DNA of 64,000 nucleotides from Rickettsia endosymbiont of Bradysia coprophila (GTDB lineage Bacteria; Pseudomonadota; Alphaproteobacteria; Rickettsiales; Rickettsiaceae): NCBI GenBank assembly GCA_019468145.1, contig JAHXDM010000002.1, positions 790,757 to 854,756 of the forward strand, read 5' to 3'. Shown piece by piece: positions 25,783 to 34,560 of this stretch (position 1 is its first letter; each line of letters starts with the position of its first letter). The notes under the pieces were generated by a model. It saw only the letters and a program-made list of their open reading frames with translations, ran no database searches and was not told where the DNA came from. The position numbers and the translations under genes were made by a program.

Positions 25783-26378
25783 ATCAGCTTTGTATGTTTG
25801 AAAATGAGATAAAAATTCCTGGTTTATTATATTTACCAAAGTATATTACTGTAGCACAAGAATTAGAATTAATTAGAATCATTGATACTAAACCATGGAT
25901 AACAGAACTAAAACGTAAAGTTCAACATTATGGTTATAAATATGATTATAAAAGTCGTAATTTAGATCCAAAATACTATATTGGTTTTATACCAGATTGG
26001 TTGCATGGTCTGTGTAAAAAATTACATGTTAAGGAAATTTTTTCGCAGTACCCCCAACAAGTTATTGTTAACGAATACATGCCTGGGCAAGGTATTAGTT
26101 CGCATGTAGATTGCATCCCATGTTTTGGTAATACCGTATGTTCATTAAGTTTAGGTTCCCCTTGCGTTATGGATTTTACAAATAACTCCATTAAACAATC
26201 TATATTACTAGCGCCAAGAAGCCTTTTAATATTGCGGAATGATGCTCGTTATTTATGGAAATATGGGATTGCTGGAAGAAAAAACGATAAATATTGTGGG
26301 AGTAATATATCCAGAAAAAGACGGTTATCTTTAACCTTTAGAACGGTAATTTTACAAAAAGATAACAATTTACCCTGA
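25779..26378 (+). CDS. AlkB-like 2-oxoglutarate/Fe(II) dioxygenase
   Basis: 199 residues. The double-stranded beta-helix motifs are present: NEYMPGQGISSHVD with the Fe-binding His and Asp, a SLGSPCVMDF strand, RSLLILRNDARYLWKYGI, and RRLSLTFRTV with the 2-oxoglutarate-binding Arg pair; the second Fe-binding His position is Tyr-Gly-Ile preceded by Lys rather than the common Trp-x-His, so that ligand needs checking. The layout resembles the ALKBH8/tRNA or nucleic-acid demethylase group more than E. coli AlkB. It is coupled to the broken methyltransferase by ATGA and lies near tRNA-Ser. Confidence 0.78.
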   Translation: MNQLCMFENEIKIPGLLYLPKYITVAQELELIRIIDTKPWITELKRKVQHYGYKYDYKSRNLDPKYYIGFIPDWLHGLCKKLHVKEIFSQYPQQVIVNEYMPGQGISSHVDCIPCFGNTVCSLSLGSPCVMDFTNNSIKQSILLAPRSLLILRNDARYLWKYGIAGRKNDKYCGSNISRKRRLSLTFRTVILQKDNNLP

Positions 26379-26468
26379 AGAACAGTTATCATAGCAAGTG
26401 GCTATTATTTAAAGCAGCATATGAATTTTTGTTTAAGGGCTAGAAAAAACCTAAGGCTGATAAGAATA

Positions 26469-26556
26469 TGGCGGAGAGGAGGGGATTCGAACCCCTGACA
26501 CGTTGCCGTGAACACGCTTTCCAGGCGAGCGCCTTAAACCACTCGGCCACCTCTCC
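26469..26556 (-). tRNA. tRNA-Ser (GGA)
   Basis: Class II tRNA with the long variable arm. Acceptor GGAGAGG/CCTCTCC, anticodon GGA in the loop CTGGAAA, T arm GGTTCGAATCC, and an encoded CCA at 26471-26469. Confidence 0.96.
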
Positions 26557-26950
26557 AATAGTTGAACTTAAGTCTATTTACGCCAACTACCGAATAAGAT
26601 CTTATTCTTATCCGGCAGTTGCGAGGGAAAATATACTTCTCTTCAGATGATTTTGCTACCTTGCATGAGGGTAGAGCTGAGTCAAAATCTAGGAGAGCAT
26701 TGAATAACAACGCATGCAAATTCATATCAGAGGAGTATAAGGAAAAGCTACTGCTCCCGAGTTTTTCTCAGAGCTTTTAACTTATTCTTTCTGACAAACA
26801 GGATTTTAATAAAAAAAATCGTGTTTGGCAGGGGAATATTATATTTAATAATCAGGCGTTCGGAGCTCCCCCAAACCTGATTGTTTCTATATGTATAACC
26901 AAATTTAAGATAACTAAGTTATCCGAGCAGTCCGTGTAAGTTCACGGCAA
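26557..26950. other. Intergenic region with hairpins and R1 copy
   Basis: It contains a palindrome at 26588-26619 (CTACCGAATAAG...CTTATCCGGCAG) that may terminate the tRNA transcript, R1 copy 2, and a hairpin near 26853-26882 (CAGGCGTTCGG...CCCAAACCTG). No gene is supported; short frames inside R1 are part of the repeat. Confidence 0.5.
26632..26739. repeat. R1 palindromic repeat, copy 2
   Basis: Same family as 10320-10428: ends TATACTTCTCT and AGAGGAGTATA, with internal AACGCATGCAAATTCATATC and GAGTCAAAATCTAG. Confidence 0.88.
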
Positions 26951-27607
26951 TTATCTTCTATTTTGGTTTATTGACTGGTTCATCTTTGTATAATATTCAC
27001 AATAATCTTTAACCGGACAAACAGGACAATTAGGTGTCCGTGCTTTACAAATATACCGACCTAGTAATATTAACCAATGGTGGGCATACTGCAACCATTT
27101 TGTATCAATAGCTTTAAGTAAGTCAGTTTCCACTTGTTTGGGAGTATTACCTATGCTAAGCCCGAGCCTTCGAGAAACTCTAAATACATGTGTATCTACT
27201 GCCATAGTTGGTTGGCCAAACAAGCAATTTAAAATTACATTTGCTGTTTTCCTTCCTACCCCCGGCAATGTTATTAAGTCGTTAAAATTATCGGGAACCT
27301 TGCTCTCATACTTATCTACTAAAATTTGGCAAAGTGCAACAATATTTTTTGCCTTCGTTATAAATAACCCTATCGATTTTATATAATTTCTTAATTTAAT
27401 CTCTCCAAGCTCTAATATTTTTTGCGGAGTATCATAGTGAGTAAATAATAATTTTGTAGCTTTATTAACTGACGCATCCGTTGCTTGAGCTGATAATATT
27501 ACTGCAATCAAGAGTGTAAAATCATTAACATATTTTAATTCTGTTGTTGGAGTGGCGTTAACATTTCTTAGAGCTTCAAAAATTTTATCAATTATTTTGG
27601 CTTGCAT
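26951..27607 (-). CDS. nth: Endonuclease III
   Basis: Bifunctional DNA glycosylase/AP lyase for oxidised pyrimidines. 218 residues. Helix-hairpin-helix [13 protein letters not shown] (114-126) with catalytic Lys120 and Asp138. The [4Fe-4S] cluster cysteines are at 187, 194, 197 and 203. Divergent from grxD with 51 bases between them. Intact. Confidence 0.95.
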   Translation of the reverse strand: MQAKIIDKIFEALRNVNATPTTELKYVNDFTLLIAVILSAQATDASVNKATKLLFTHYDTPQKILELGEIKLRNYIKSIGLFITKAKNIVALCQILVDKYESKVPDNFNDLITLPGVGRKTANVILNCLFGQPTMAVDTHVFRVSRRLGLSIGNTPKQVETDLLKAIDTKWLQYAHHWLILLGRYICKARTPNCPVCPVKDYCEYYTKMNQSINQNRR

Positions 27608-27658
27608 ACTACAACATTTACGTATAAAAGAAAGTGATAATTTATATCAGGTTCAAGA

Positions 27659-27997
27659 ATGTTAGAAAATAAAAATTTTGATCTTATAAAAAATGAAATT
27701 GAAAATAATAATATTGTGTTATTTATGAAAGGTACTGCACGTTCCCCTAAATGTGGTTTTTCTGCAACAGTGGTAGCAATTTTAATGAAGCTTGGAGTAA
27801 AATTTCACGACATTGATGTGCTCATGAATCATAGCCTACGTGAAGATATAAAAGTTTTTAGTGATTGGCCTACTATTCCCCAACTTTATATAAAGGGGGA
27901 GTTTATAGGTGGTTGTGATATAGTGCGTGAAATGTATGAAAAAGGAGATTTAGCTTTATTATTAAAAAATAAAAATATTCAACAAGATGGTACCTAA
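27659..27997 (+). CDS. grxD: Monothiol glutaredoxin, Grx4/GrxD type
   Basis: 112 residues with the CGFS active site at 32-35, the WPTIPQLYI cis-Pro region and GGCDIVREM near the glutathione site. Family members carry [2Fe-2S] clusters and deliver them to targets with BolA. Complete and typical in length. Confidence 0.93.
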   Translation: MLENKNFDLIKNEIENNNIVLFMKGTARSPKCGFSATVVAILMKLGVKFHDIDVLMNHSLREDIKVFSDWPTIPQLYIKGEFIGGCDIVREMYEKGDLALLLKNKNIQQDGT

Positions 27998-29153
27998 AAT
28001 TCCAATCATTACTCATACTGTAATTTTTAAGAATTGCTTTTTTATTTTACATTAAGAGTTCGTAAATTTTATGTACCCTATAGGGGCGCTCTTTTTGAAA
28101 TAAAGCAATTAGTGGGCAGAGAGACTCAACTTAAAAAGTTATCAATTAAGTAGCAAAGTCTTAAAGGAGCGATAAAGCAGTACGCTTAAAGCTTTTTTCT
28201 GGGCAAGATTTTATGGCCGCACTCGCATGGCCGCACGCCTGTGCTTCCAATTCTTGAAATTTATAGTGGTATATATTAGTTAAGCACGCACTGATTTATT
28301 TACAATAAACTCAAGGTTCCTGAAGAATGTGAGCGGTTATAATATTAATGATGTTGCGAATTGGCACACAAAATGAGATAAAAATTAAGTCCTATAATTT
28401 AACAGTAGGACATAATCTAAAACCTTTAAATTTTATAAAAAAATATCTTGAAAATGAAAAAATATATCCCTTAAAAAGCTAGAAGGTCTTAGGTTCCTAA
28501 GGAAGTTGCAAGTTCATAAAAATTTAACTGAACTCAGATAAATAAGTTTAAGAAATTAACATGGGTTTCTTGATTTATTAGTTAATTTATTTTGTAATTT
28601 ATTATTTTTAATTACAAAGAAAAGTTTAAAAATTTCTAATAAAATAAAATTGTAATTTACAATTTAATCAACTGCCTGTAGGATTGCAATAAATTATATA
28701 ATAGTTAAAAAATTTTAAATACCTTTTAGTATAAGTAAAAATAAATTTATTAACCTTTAAGAAACTTAAGTCTACTAGTATATGACACAACTAAATCTAC
28801 TGCCCATCTTTCACGAACTGCTTTTTCATTTTGTCATGGATTTAGCTATGTTCACATAACGGATATTTAATGAATATTGTAAGGTCACTTTCACGTAAAC
28901 TTATGCTGCTTTGATATGAAGAATTGAACTTTATTTTGAACGCTTAGGTACGCATGATAGCCCTTAAAATGTGAGAGCTAATCTTATGATTATAGATGCA
29001 AAAATAATTCAAATATGAAGCAGTATATTATGTACTTTTTGTCCACCCGACCTGTCTTTTTGAACACAATTTGACAGTTACATTTGAGTAAATATTTAAT
29101 TTTGTTAATATGTATTAAAAATATTTAATAATTCATTCATATAAGGAGATAGA
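27998..29153. other. 1156-base gene desert
   Basis: No supported gene. The stretch is very AT-rich with many stops in all frames. One 44-codon frame (28348-28482, ATG to TAG) has no ribosome binding site and may be a remnant. The segment 28250-28285 resembles the repeat debris at 24771. The promoter for the regulator at 29154 must lie at the right end. Confidence 0.5.
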
Positions 29154-29534
29154 ATGGCCAGAAAAAATGACTATATACAAAAAATCGATCAATTTATTGG
29201 AGAAAAAATTTATTCTCTTAGACTTGCTAAAGGATTATCACGTCAGCAACTTGCTGAAGTGATTGAAGTAACCCATCAACAATTACAAAAATATGAAAAA
29301 GGTGTTAATAGAATATCTATAGGAAGATTGGTTCTTATCGCTAAGGCGCTTGATAAAAATATCGATTATTTTTACGAAGGACTAGAAGATGCTGCTAATA
29401 TAGAACCAATATTAACCCAACACCAACGTATGTGCATCGAGGTCTCCAGGAATTTTATGAAAATTCGTAGCTCAGAACATCAACAAGCTGTTAATGCTTT
29501 AATTCGCTCTTTAATTAAAGAAACTACTACCTGA
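29154..29534 (+). CDS. Cro/CI-type transcriptional regulator
   Basis: 126 residues; AAGGAG seven bases before the ATG. An XRE helix-turn-helix covers residues about 15-70 (IYSLRLAKGLSRQQLAEVIEV..QQLQKYEKG), followed by a helical C-terminus. This type of single-domain regulator is widespread and conserved in Rickettsiales. It stands alone with large gaps on both sides, so its targets cannot be read from context. Confidence 0.82.
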   Translation: MARKNDYIQKIDQFIGEKIYSLRLAKGLSRQQLAEVIEVTHQQLQKYEKGVNRISIGRLVLIAKALDKNIDYFYEGLEDAANIEPILTQHQRMCIEVSRNFMKIRSSEHQQAVNALIRSLIKETTT

Positions 29535-30074
29535 ATAGGCTTCGTGCAGAATTCGCGTTTGGTAGAGAATTTACTCGAATTCGGGATAGCTAAAGTTATC
29601 CTGAATTCACCTTTATTCTTTAGGAAGAATTTTATAATTTTTCTTTAAAAAGATTAAGTGGCAAATTTAATTAGTGATTTTACTTAAACTTATCCGACAA
29701 ATTCTAGATTCTGTAATTTTACCACAGAATTATTGTAAATAAAAAGCAGTAGAAGTCCTAGCAGATTGATACTTCTAAGCCAATAATAATAGAGAAGTTC
29801 AAGTACCCCTGGTTAATACCCTAGTTAAATTCTTGTTATAAGAGTTTTATTATCATTTTTTTACTCTTTTACCTGGAATTGTTACGAAACATTGTTGCTA
29901 TTGCCTGGACTAATTGCTATACTGTAGAGTGTTAGGACGTGAGTTCGGTATAAGACAAGATGTCCTTGTCACGAATTAACGTAACAACTTATTGTAGAAC
30001 AAAACAATATTTAACTTATGCTTTATACTAGTGAATCATACTAAAGCATTAACCTATAATTAAGGAGTCCTACT
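29535..30074. other. 540-base intergenic region
   Basis: It starts with the terminator hairpin at 29577-29608. The remainder holds no gene; it is AT-rich and ends in the promoter and Shine-Dalgarno (TAAGGAG) of the DUF883 gene. Confidence 0.5.
29577..29608 (+). terminator. Terminator hairpin after the HTH regulator
   Basis: GAATTCGGGATAGCT and AGTTATCCTGAATTC form a 15-base stem with a GU pair and a two-base loop, followed by ACCTTTATTCTTT. Confidence 0.6.
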
Positions 30075-30359
30075 ATGAACGATGCTAATACTAAATCGGC
30101 TAAAGAAGATATTGAAGGTATCAAGAAAGATATAGAAAGTATAGTCCAGCGCTTAGGCAATATGAAAGATAAATCTGGGGATATTATGACAGAGCAATTT
30201 GATAACTTAACTACTGTTATGTCCTCTTTTAAAAATAAAAGTGTAGAAAAAGGTAAAGATACATTCACAGATTTATGTATATCTACTCGCCATCATCCAG
30301 TAAGAAATTTAACTTATGCTTTTGGCATTGGGGTAATACTTGCTATTCTAATTAAATAA
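30075..30359 (+). CDS. DUF883 family membrane-anchored protein (ElaB/YqjD-like)
   Basis: 94 residues: a long amphipathic coiled-coil N-terminus with repeated Lys/Asp/Glu, then the HHPVRN motif and one C-terminal membrane helix (LTYAFGIGVILAILI). Proteins of this type tail-anchor in the inner membrane; E. coli YqjD binds ribosomes in stationary phase. A clear TAAGGAG lies upstream. It forms a pair with the next gene, 14 bases downstream. Confidence 0.75.
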   Translation: MNDANTKSAKEDIEGIKKDIESIVQRLGNMKDKSGDIMTEQFDNLTTVMSSFKNKSVEKGKDTFTDLCISTRHHPVRNLTYAFGIGVILAILIK

Positions 30360-30373
30360 CTAGAGCAAATTAA

Positions 30374-30820
30374 ATGTTCAAAGCTTTATTACTTGAATTG
30401 ATAAGACCATATTTAGAGGATTCGACACCTTCCTGGATGAGGTGCGTTGTATATTGCTTGGCGCTTATTGCATTAGGATTACTTATAGCTGCTAATTACT
30501 TTTCTTTTTATTCTTACAATGATGCTAATGTTATTGTTTTAATTAGGAGTGCTACTATATCAATTATGATTACAATATTTATTGAAACTATACGTTGTTA
30601 TTTAAAACATAGAAACAGCAAGCACCCTTTTAATCGTTTAAAAGTTGCGGGTAAAGAATTAGTCAAATTTTCTGCTAACAAAACTAATAATTTAGCAGAT
30701 TGGAAGCGACTCTTTAGCACTTTACCTGTAATAATACGTATTGTTCCTACTAGTATATTAACATTCATAATATATAAGTCCCTTAAAAGAGCTGTAACCC
30801 ATTATTTTTATAAAAAGTAA
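30374..30820 (+). CDS. Membrane protein paired with the DUF883 gene
   Basis: 148 residues with three likely membrane segments (about 24-48, 53-75 and 115-137) and a basic loop. Small membrane genes often follow DUF883 genes (YqjE/YqjK in E. coli), and this one occupies the same slot, but I see no clear homology. Not otherwise recognised. Confidence 0.55.
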   Translation: MFKALLLELIRPYLEDSTPSWMRCVVYCLALIALGLLIAANYFSFYSYNDANVIVLIRSATISIMITIFIETIRCYLKHRNSKHPFNRLKVAGKELVKFSANKTNNLADWKRLFSTLPVIIRIVPTSILTFIIYKSLKRAVTHYFYKK

Positions 30821-30840
30821 ATAAAGTTCTATTGCGCATC

Positions 30841-30873
30841 AATTGCCGGGTAAAAACAATGTTCTTATCCGGT
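30841..30873. terminator. Shared terminator between convergent genes
   Basis: GCCGGGTAAAAAC and GTTCTTATCCGGT form an imperfect stem between the ends of the genes at 30820 and 30886. The same arms (GCCGG-TAA) recur near 26590 and 58132. Confidence 0.5.
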
Positions 30874-30885
30874 ACTGGGCTTATG

Positions 30886-31602
30886 TTAAGTTCTGGCAAT
30901 TGTCATAACATAAATATCTTTACCTCCAGCCCTTTTTAATATTTTAGAACATTTGTTAATAGTAGTTCCGGTAGTTAAAACATCATCTACCAACAATATT
31001 TTTTTATCCATAATTTGATATTTTTTATTAAAAATAAGACTTCCAGATAAGTTTTTTTCTCTCTGATTTTTAGATAAATAAGTTTGAGCTTTGGTCCATT
31101 TTGTTTTAATTAATATATCAGGAATCATAGCAATTTTCATTATCTTACTGATTTCTAGAGCTAGAATAAACGCTGGATTATACATCCTAAACAGTCTTTT
31201 AAATCTATTCATAGGCACTGGAACAATCAAATCAATATTACAAAATTCCTGATTATATTGATTATAAAATAATCGGGTAAAAGTTTTAGCTAAGATAGTT
31301 TTATCTTTGTATTTAAAGGCATGAATAACCTTTTTACTGTATCCATCAAATTGAATCAAGCTACGTGATAGGTTATAAGAAGGTCTAGCTTGAAGGCATT
31401 TCCCGCATTCCATCCCTTCTAAAATGGAGATGTTTAATTTGCTACCACAAACAATACAGTAAGGTTTAGTAATAAAATTGAGATTTTTCCAGCAATTAGA
31501 ACAAAAATCTTTATTACTAATTGTCATTTCTGCGCAAGAAAGACATCTAGGTGGCAAAATAAAATTTATAAGATAGGTATAAATTCTACTGATTTTATAC
31601 AT
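30886..31602 (-). CDS. comF: ComF-family phosphoribosyltransferase-like protein
   Basis: 238 residues. N-terminal zinc-ribbon cysteines (PPRCLSCAE, DFCSNCW, YCIVCG, GKCLQ), then a type I phosphoribosyltransferase fold with the PRPP loop ILLVDDVLTTGTT near residue 200. ComF is associated with DNA uptake or recombination; its substrate is not known. Complete length. Confidence 0.85.
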   Translation of the reverse strand: MYKISRIYTYLINFILPPRCLSCAEMTISNKDFCSNCWKNLNFITKPYCIVCGSKLNISILEGMECGKCLQARPSYNLSRSLIQFDGYSKKVIHAFKYKDKTILAKTFTRLFYNQYNQEFCNIDLIVPVPMNRFKRLFRMYNPAFILALEISKIMKIAMIPDILIKTKWTKAQTYLSKNQREKNLSGSLIFNKKYQIMDKKILLVDDVLTTGTTINKCSKILKRAGGKDIYVMTIART

Positions 31603-31761
31603 AACAAAATCTGGATAATTATTTAAGTATTATATCTCAATTGTGGATAGCAAATCAACGAGTAAATTACATTTAAAAGTATTTTTAAAATTAAAGAAAA
31701 ATCTTGTGTAAAATAACATCCCGGATTATAATAAGGTTTTTTAATAAAAATAGGTTTTTTC

Positions 31762-32592
31762 ATGGGGATAGTTTCATATACTAAGAAAGTAGAAAATGAT
31801 AAACAGGAGTTTGAGCAAAGAGCCACTAGTGAATTGGAAGAACAAATTCGTTACTTTAATCAACCAGTTATGAAATTTCCTATTGCGGATGAGAACAAAC
31901 AAATAGCTCAGCGTATAACTACGGAGATGTTTGACTCTATAAAAGGCTGTGGCATAGGGCTTGCCCATAATCAACTTCCTAAAGCAGAAGGAGCTACAAA
32001 TCCTTGGGCTATCTTTGTGATAGAATTCGTTAGTCAAAATGTACCCCCTGAGTCATTTGTGAATCCTATAATCGTGGGATATTCTAAAGAAAAAGTAGCG
32101 CTTTATCATGGGTGTTTAAGCGCCATCGGCACAGCTAGAGCGAAAGTGACGACTTATAAAGAAATCTTACTTGCTTTTTACTCTGGCGATGAACTAAAGC
32201 TTCAAGTTAAAAAATATACAGAGTGGGGGGCTATAATTTGTCAACATGAACTTAATCACACAACTACCCGCGGAACCTATGTAGATGCTGTGAATATGCA
32301 TTTTAATGGCAACCGCTTTGAAGACGCTAAAGAATTTTTTGTCGAGGAGAATCTTATTAATGAACTCAAAGAAACTGGCATACTATCAGAAAATATAGGA
32401 GCAAATGTTCCTTGTTTGATTAGTGATGAAGTTTTATCAAGATGTAAAAAAGCTCTCCAACTGGATCAAGATGTTATGCAAGCTGTAAATAATTACTTAG
32501 TTGCCAACCCTATAGATAAGCCATTATATGATAATTTAATGGCTAGCATGGATACGAATTTGATACTATACAACGAAGCCCCAGAGCTTTAG
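31762..32592 (+). CDS. Divergent peptide deformylase-like metalloprotein
   Basis: 276 residues, against about 170-190 for normal deformylase. Motif I is GCGIGLAHNQ (62-71), motif II is HGCLS with Cys118, and motif III is HELNH with His162, Glu163 and His166. The three metal ligands and the catalytic Glu are all present, but the usual EGCLS has His for Glu and HExxH has Asn where Asp is normal. A C-terminal extension of about 90 residues is unlike deformylase. It may remove formyl groups from special substrates or have a new function. The start at ATG 31762 has a weak ribosome site. Confidence 0.7.
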   Translation: MGIVSYTKKVENDKQEFEQRATSELEEQIRYFNQPVMKFPIADENKQIAQRITTEMFDSIKGCGIGLAHNQLPKAEGATNPWAIFVIEFVSQNVPPESFVNPIIVGYSKEKVALYHGCLSAIGTARAKVTTYKEILLAFYSGDELKLQVKKYTEWGAIICQHELNHTTTRGTYVDAVNMHFNGNRFEDAKEFFVEENLINELKETGILSENIGANVPCLISDEVLSRCKKALQLDQDVMQAVNNYLVANPIDKPLYDNLMASMDTNLILYNEAPEL

Positions 32593-32620
32593 GCATGGGC
32601 GGGGCTCATGAACCAAAAGT

Positions 32621-32705
32621 AAACTCCTCTGATATGAATTTGCATGCGTTGTTGACTCAGCTCTACCCTCCTGCAAGGCAGCAAAATCACCTAAAGAGGA
32701 GTATA
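32621..32705. repeat. R1 palindromic repeat, copy 3 (inverted, shortened)
   Basis: Reverse orientation relative to the others. It starts ACTCCTCTGATATGAATTTG and ends AGAGGAGTATA, with about 22 internal bases missing. It lies between the deformylase-like gene and fdxA. Confidence 0.8.
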
Positions 32706-32714
32706 TAGAAACAA

Positions 32715-33047
32715 TCAGGTAAGGGTGCTATTATAATTCATATATTTTTCAAATTTATTCTTTTCTTCTTTATATTTATCAGCATCTGGTAAAGCTGCTT
32801 TTATAGTAGTAATATTAGGCCATTGGCTTGCAAAAAATTTTGCTCTTTCTATCCAATCAATCAATTCCTCTGATTCCGCTTTTATAGCCTTCACTGGACA
32901 TTCAATTTCACATACTCCACAATCGATACATTCATCAGGGTTGATTACTAACATTAACTCCCCTTCATAAAAACAATCAACGGGGCATACTTCTACACAA
33001 TCTGTGTATTTACATTTTATACATTCATCGGTAACTACATAAGTCAT
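32715..33047 (-). CDS. fdxA: Ferredoxin FdxA, [3Fe-4S][4Fe-4S] type
   Basis: 110 residues from ATG 33047, chosen for CAGGAAA upstream and overlap with ccmC (ATGA); the frame is open further 5' without signal. Cysteines at 9, 17 and 21 plus [12 protein letters not shown] give seven-iron ferredoxin spacing, and the C-terminal extension is typical. It is last in the cca-znuA-ccmC-fdxA series. Confidence 0.92.
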   Translation of the reverse strand: MTYVVTDECIKCKYTDCVEVCPVDCFYEGELMLVINPDECIDCGVCEIECPVKAIKAESEELIDWIERAKFFASQWPNITTIKAALPDADKYKEEKNKFEKYMNYNSTLT

Positions 33048-33745
33048 AAATTTTCCTGTTCCTTGAACTTGGCTATTAGAGTGCAAGTTCTTAAACCAAA
33101 CACTAATAAGAAATACAATATAGCGCTGACAAACATTAATATTAATGGTAATAACATAGATTTATGAATAGTTGGCCCTCCTAACCTTAGGATGCTTGCA
33201 GGTTGATGTAAACTATACCAAATATTTACAGAAAATTTGATTATAGGAATGTTAACAAAGCCAATTATAGCAATTACTGCAGCTGGTTTTTCACTACGTC
33301 TAAAATTATCCCCACTATTAACCACAATAATATAGCTGATATATAACAGCAATAATATTAACATAGAGGTAAGCCTAGCATCCCACACCCACCAAGTACC
33401 CCAGATAGGTTTCCCCCATAATGCACCGCTCACCAAACTAATCATACAGAATACAAGTCCAATCGGGGCGCTAGCAGCTGCCATTAGAAATGACATGGGA
33501 GCCTTCCATACTATATTACCAATACTACAAATAGCCATAAAACTATAGACTCCAAGCGCCATCCAAGAAGAGGGAACATGAACATACATGATTCGGACCA
33601 TTTCACCTTGCTGGTAATCAGGCGGAGAGACTATTAAAGCTTGGTATAACCCTATGCCCATTATGATCAGCATGGAACTCCATAAAATAGGAATCATAAG
33701 CTTAATGAGTTTATTAAAGTAATGAGGATTTAATAATTTAAACAT
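33044..33745 (-). CDS. ccmC: CcmC, heme transporter for cytochrome c maturation
   Basis: 233 residues with six membrane helices. The tryptophan-rich [12 protein letters not shown] motif that holds heme lies between helices 3 and 4, with conserved His residues on both sides. CcmC hands heme to CcmE in system I maturation; the other ccm genes are not in the window, as is normal for Rickettsiales. It overlaps znuA by 16 bases. Confidence 0.93.
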   Translation of the reverse strand: MFKLLNPHYFNKLIKLMIPILWSSMLIIMGIGLYQALIVSPPDYQQGEMVRIMYVHVPSSWMALGVYSFMAICSIGNIVWKAPMSFLMAAASAPIGLVFCMISLVSGALWGKPIWGTWWVWDARLTSMLILLLLYISYIIVVNSGDNFRRSEKPAAVIAIIGFVNIPIIKFSVNIWYSLHQPASILRLGGPTIHKSMLLPLILMFVSAILYFLLVFGLRTCTLIAKFKEQENL

Positions 33746-34560
33746 TTAGTTATTTGGTTAATCATTTTTAAATATTGGGCGATGAATAAATTATTATTAA
33801 TTTTATCGACTTGCCAATTTTCACTATCAACTATTACTATAATAGCGTTAAGATTTTTATAAATCAAAGGGTTTTGCTCCATACTTAAAATTAAACATTT
33901 ATTACTGGAGGTAGTTAATAATTGTTCGAGATTATTAATATATTTCAGGCTTTTTTGATGAGAATTATATAATTTGGTTACTCTATATTGTTTATCATCA
34001 AAAAAATAGTCACAGCTATCGGTAAGCAAAATAACGTCAGAGAGCTGGGATAATTTCTGCTGTTTAATTTTAGCAAGTTCTGCTATTTGCTTTTTTGCTT
34101 CCTCTAAATTTTTCTCAATAGCTATCTTAATATTCGGAAATTGCTCTATTAGTATTTTAGATAAGTGCTCTAATAAGACAATTACATTCTCTAAATCTAA
34201 CCAAATATGCCAGTTATTATAAGAATTATTTCGGATAATATTTAAGCCAGGAAAACTACTAATTTGCATAGCATTTTTACTATAGCCATTTATTAATTTT
34301 CCTACAAAACCATCAAATTCCTTATCTATATAAAATATAATATCAGCATTTTGGACCTTTTTTAAATCACTAGGTTTAAGGTTATAATGGTGGGGGCAAC
34401 CATTATTATTGGCAATAGACTCAATTTCTGCCTCATCTTTAACTAACATGGAGATAATAGCGGCCAGAGGGGTGATGGTTGTCACAATTTTAATTGGACC
34501 TTTACTTGCCAAAGCAGCAAAGTTAAATAACAAAATCAAGAGACTAATAGCAATTTTCAT
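33730..34560 (-). CDS. znuA: ZnuA-type zinc ABC transporter substrate-binding protein
   Basis: 276 residues. Signal peptide 1-18 (ending ALAS), then the cluster 9 metal-binding fold (IKIVTTITPLAAIISMLV, GCPHHYNLKPSDLKKVQNADIIFYI) with His ligands at the HHY motif and WHIW. The His-rich loop of many ZnuA proteins is absent. The permease and ATPase are elsewhere. The ATG overlaps the cca stop (ATGA). Confidence 0.82.
   Translation of the reverse strand: MKIAISLLILLFNFAALASKGPIKIVTTITPLAAIISMLVKDEAEIESIANNNGCPHHYNLKPSDLKKVQNADIIFYIDKEFDGFVGKLINGYSKNAMQISSFPGLNIIRNNSYNNWHIWLDLENVIVLLEHLSKILIEQFPNIKIAIEKNLEEAKKQIAELAKIKQQKLSQLSDVILLTDSCDYFFDDKQYRVTKLYNSHQKSLKYINNLEQLLTTSSNKCLILSMEQNPLIYKNLNAIIVIVDSENWQVDKINNNLFIAQYLKMINQITKCLNY

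Noticed and set aside
26534-26725. Frame starting Met-Asn-Leu-His-Ala-Leu-Leu, with a similar one at 58045-58260
   Set aside because: Both lie within R1 repeats and are produced by the repeat sequence; no ribosome binding site.
28348-28482. 44-codon hypothetical gene
   Set aside because: No ribosome site, strongly AT-rich codons and no recognisable similarity; listed only as part of the gene desert.
33048-33086. 13-residue N-terminal extension of ferredoxin
   Set aside because: It overlaps ccmC coding sequence; the inner ATG has CAGGAAA and matches FdxA proteins.
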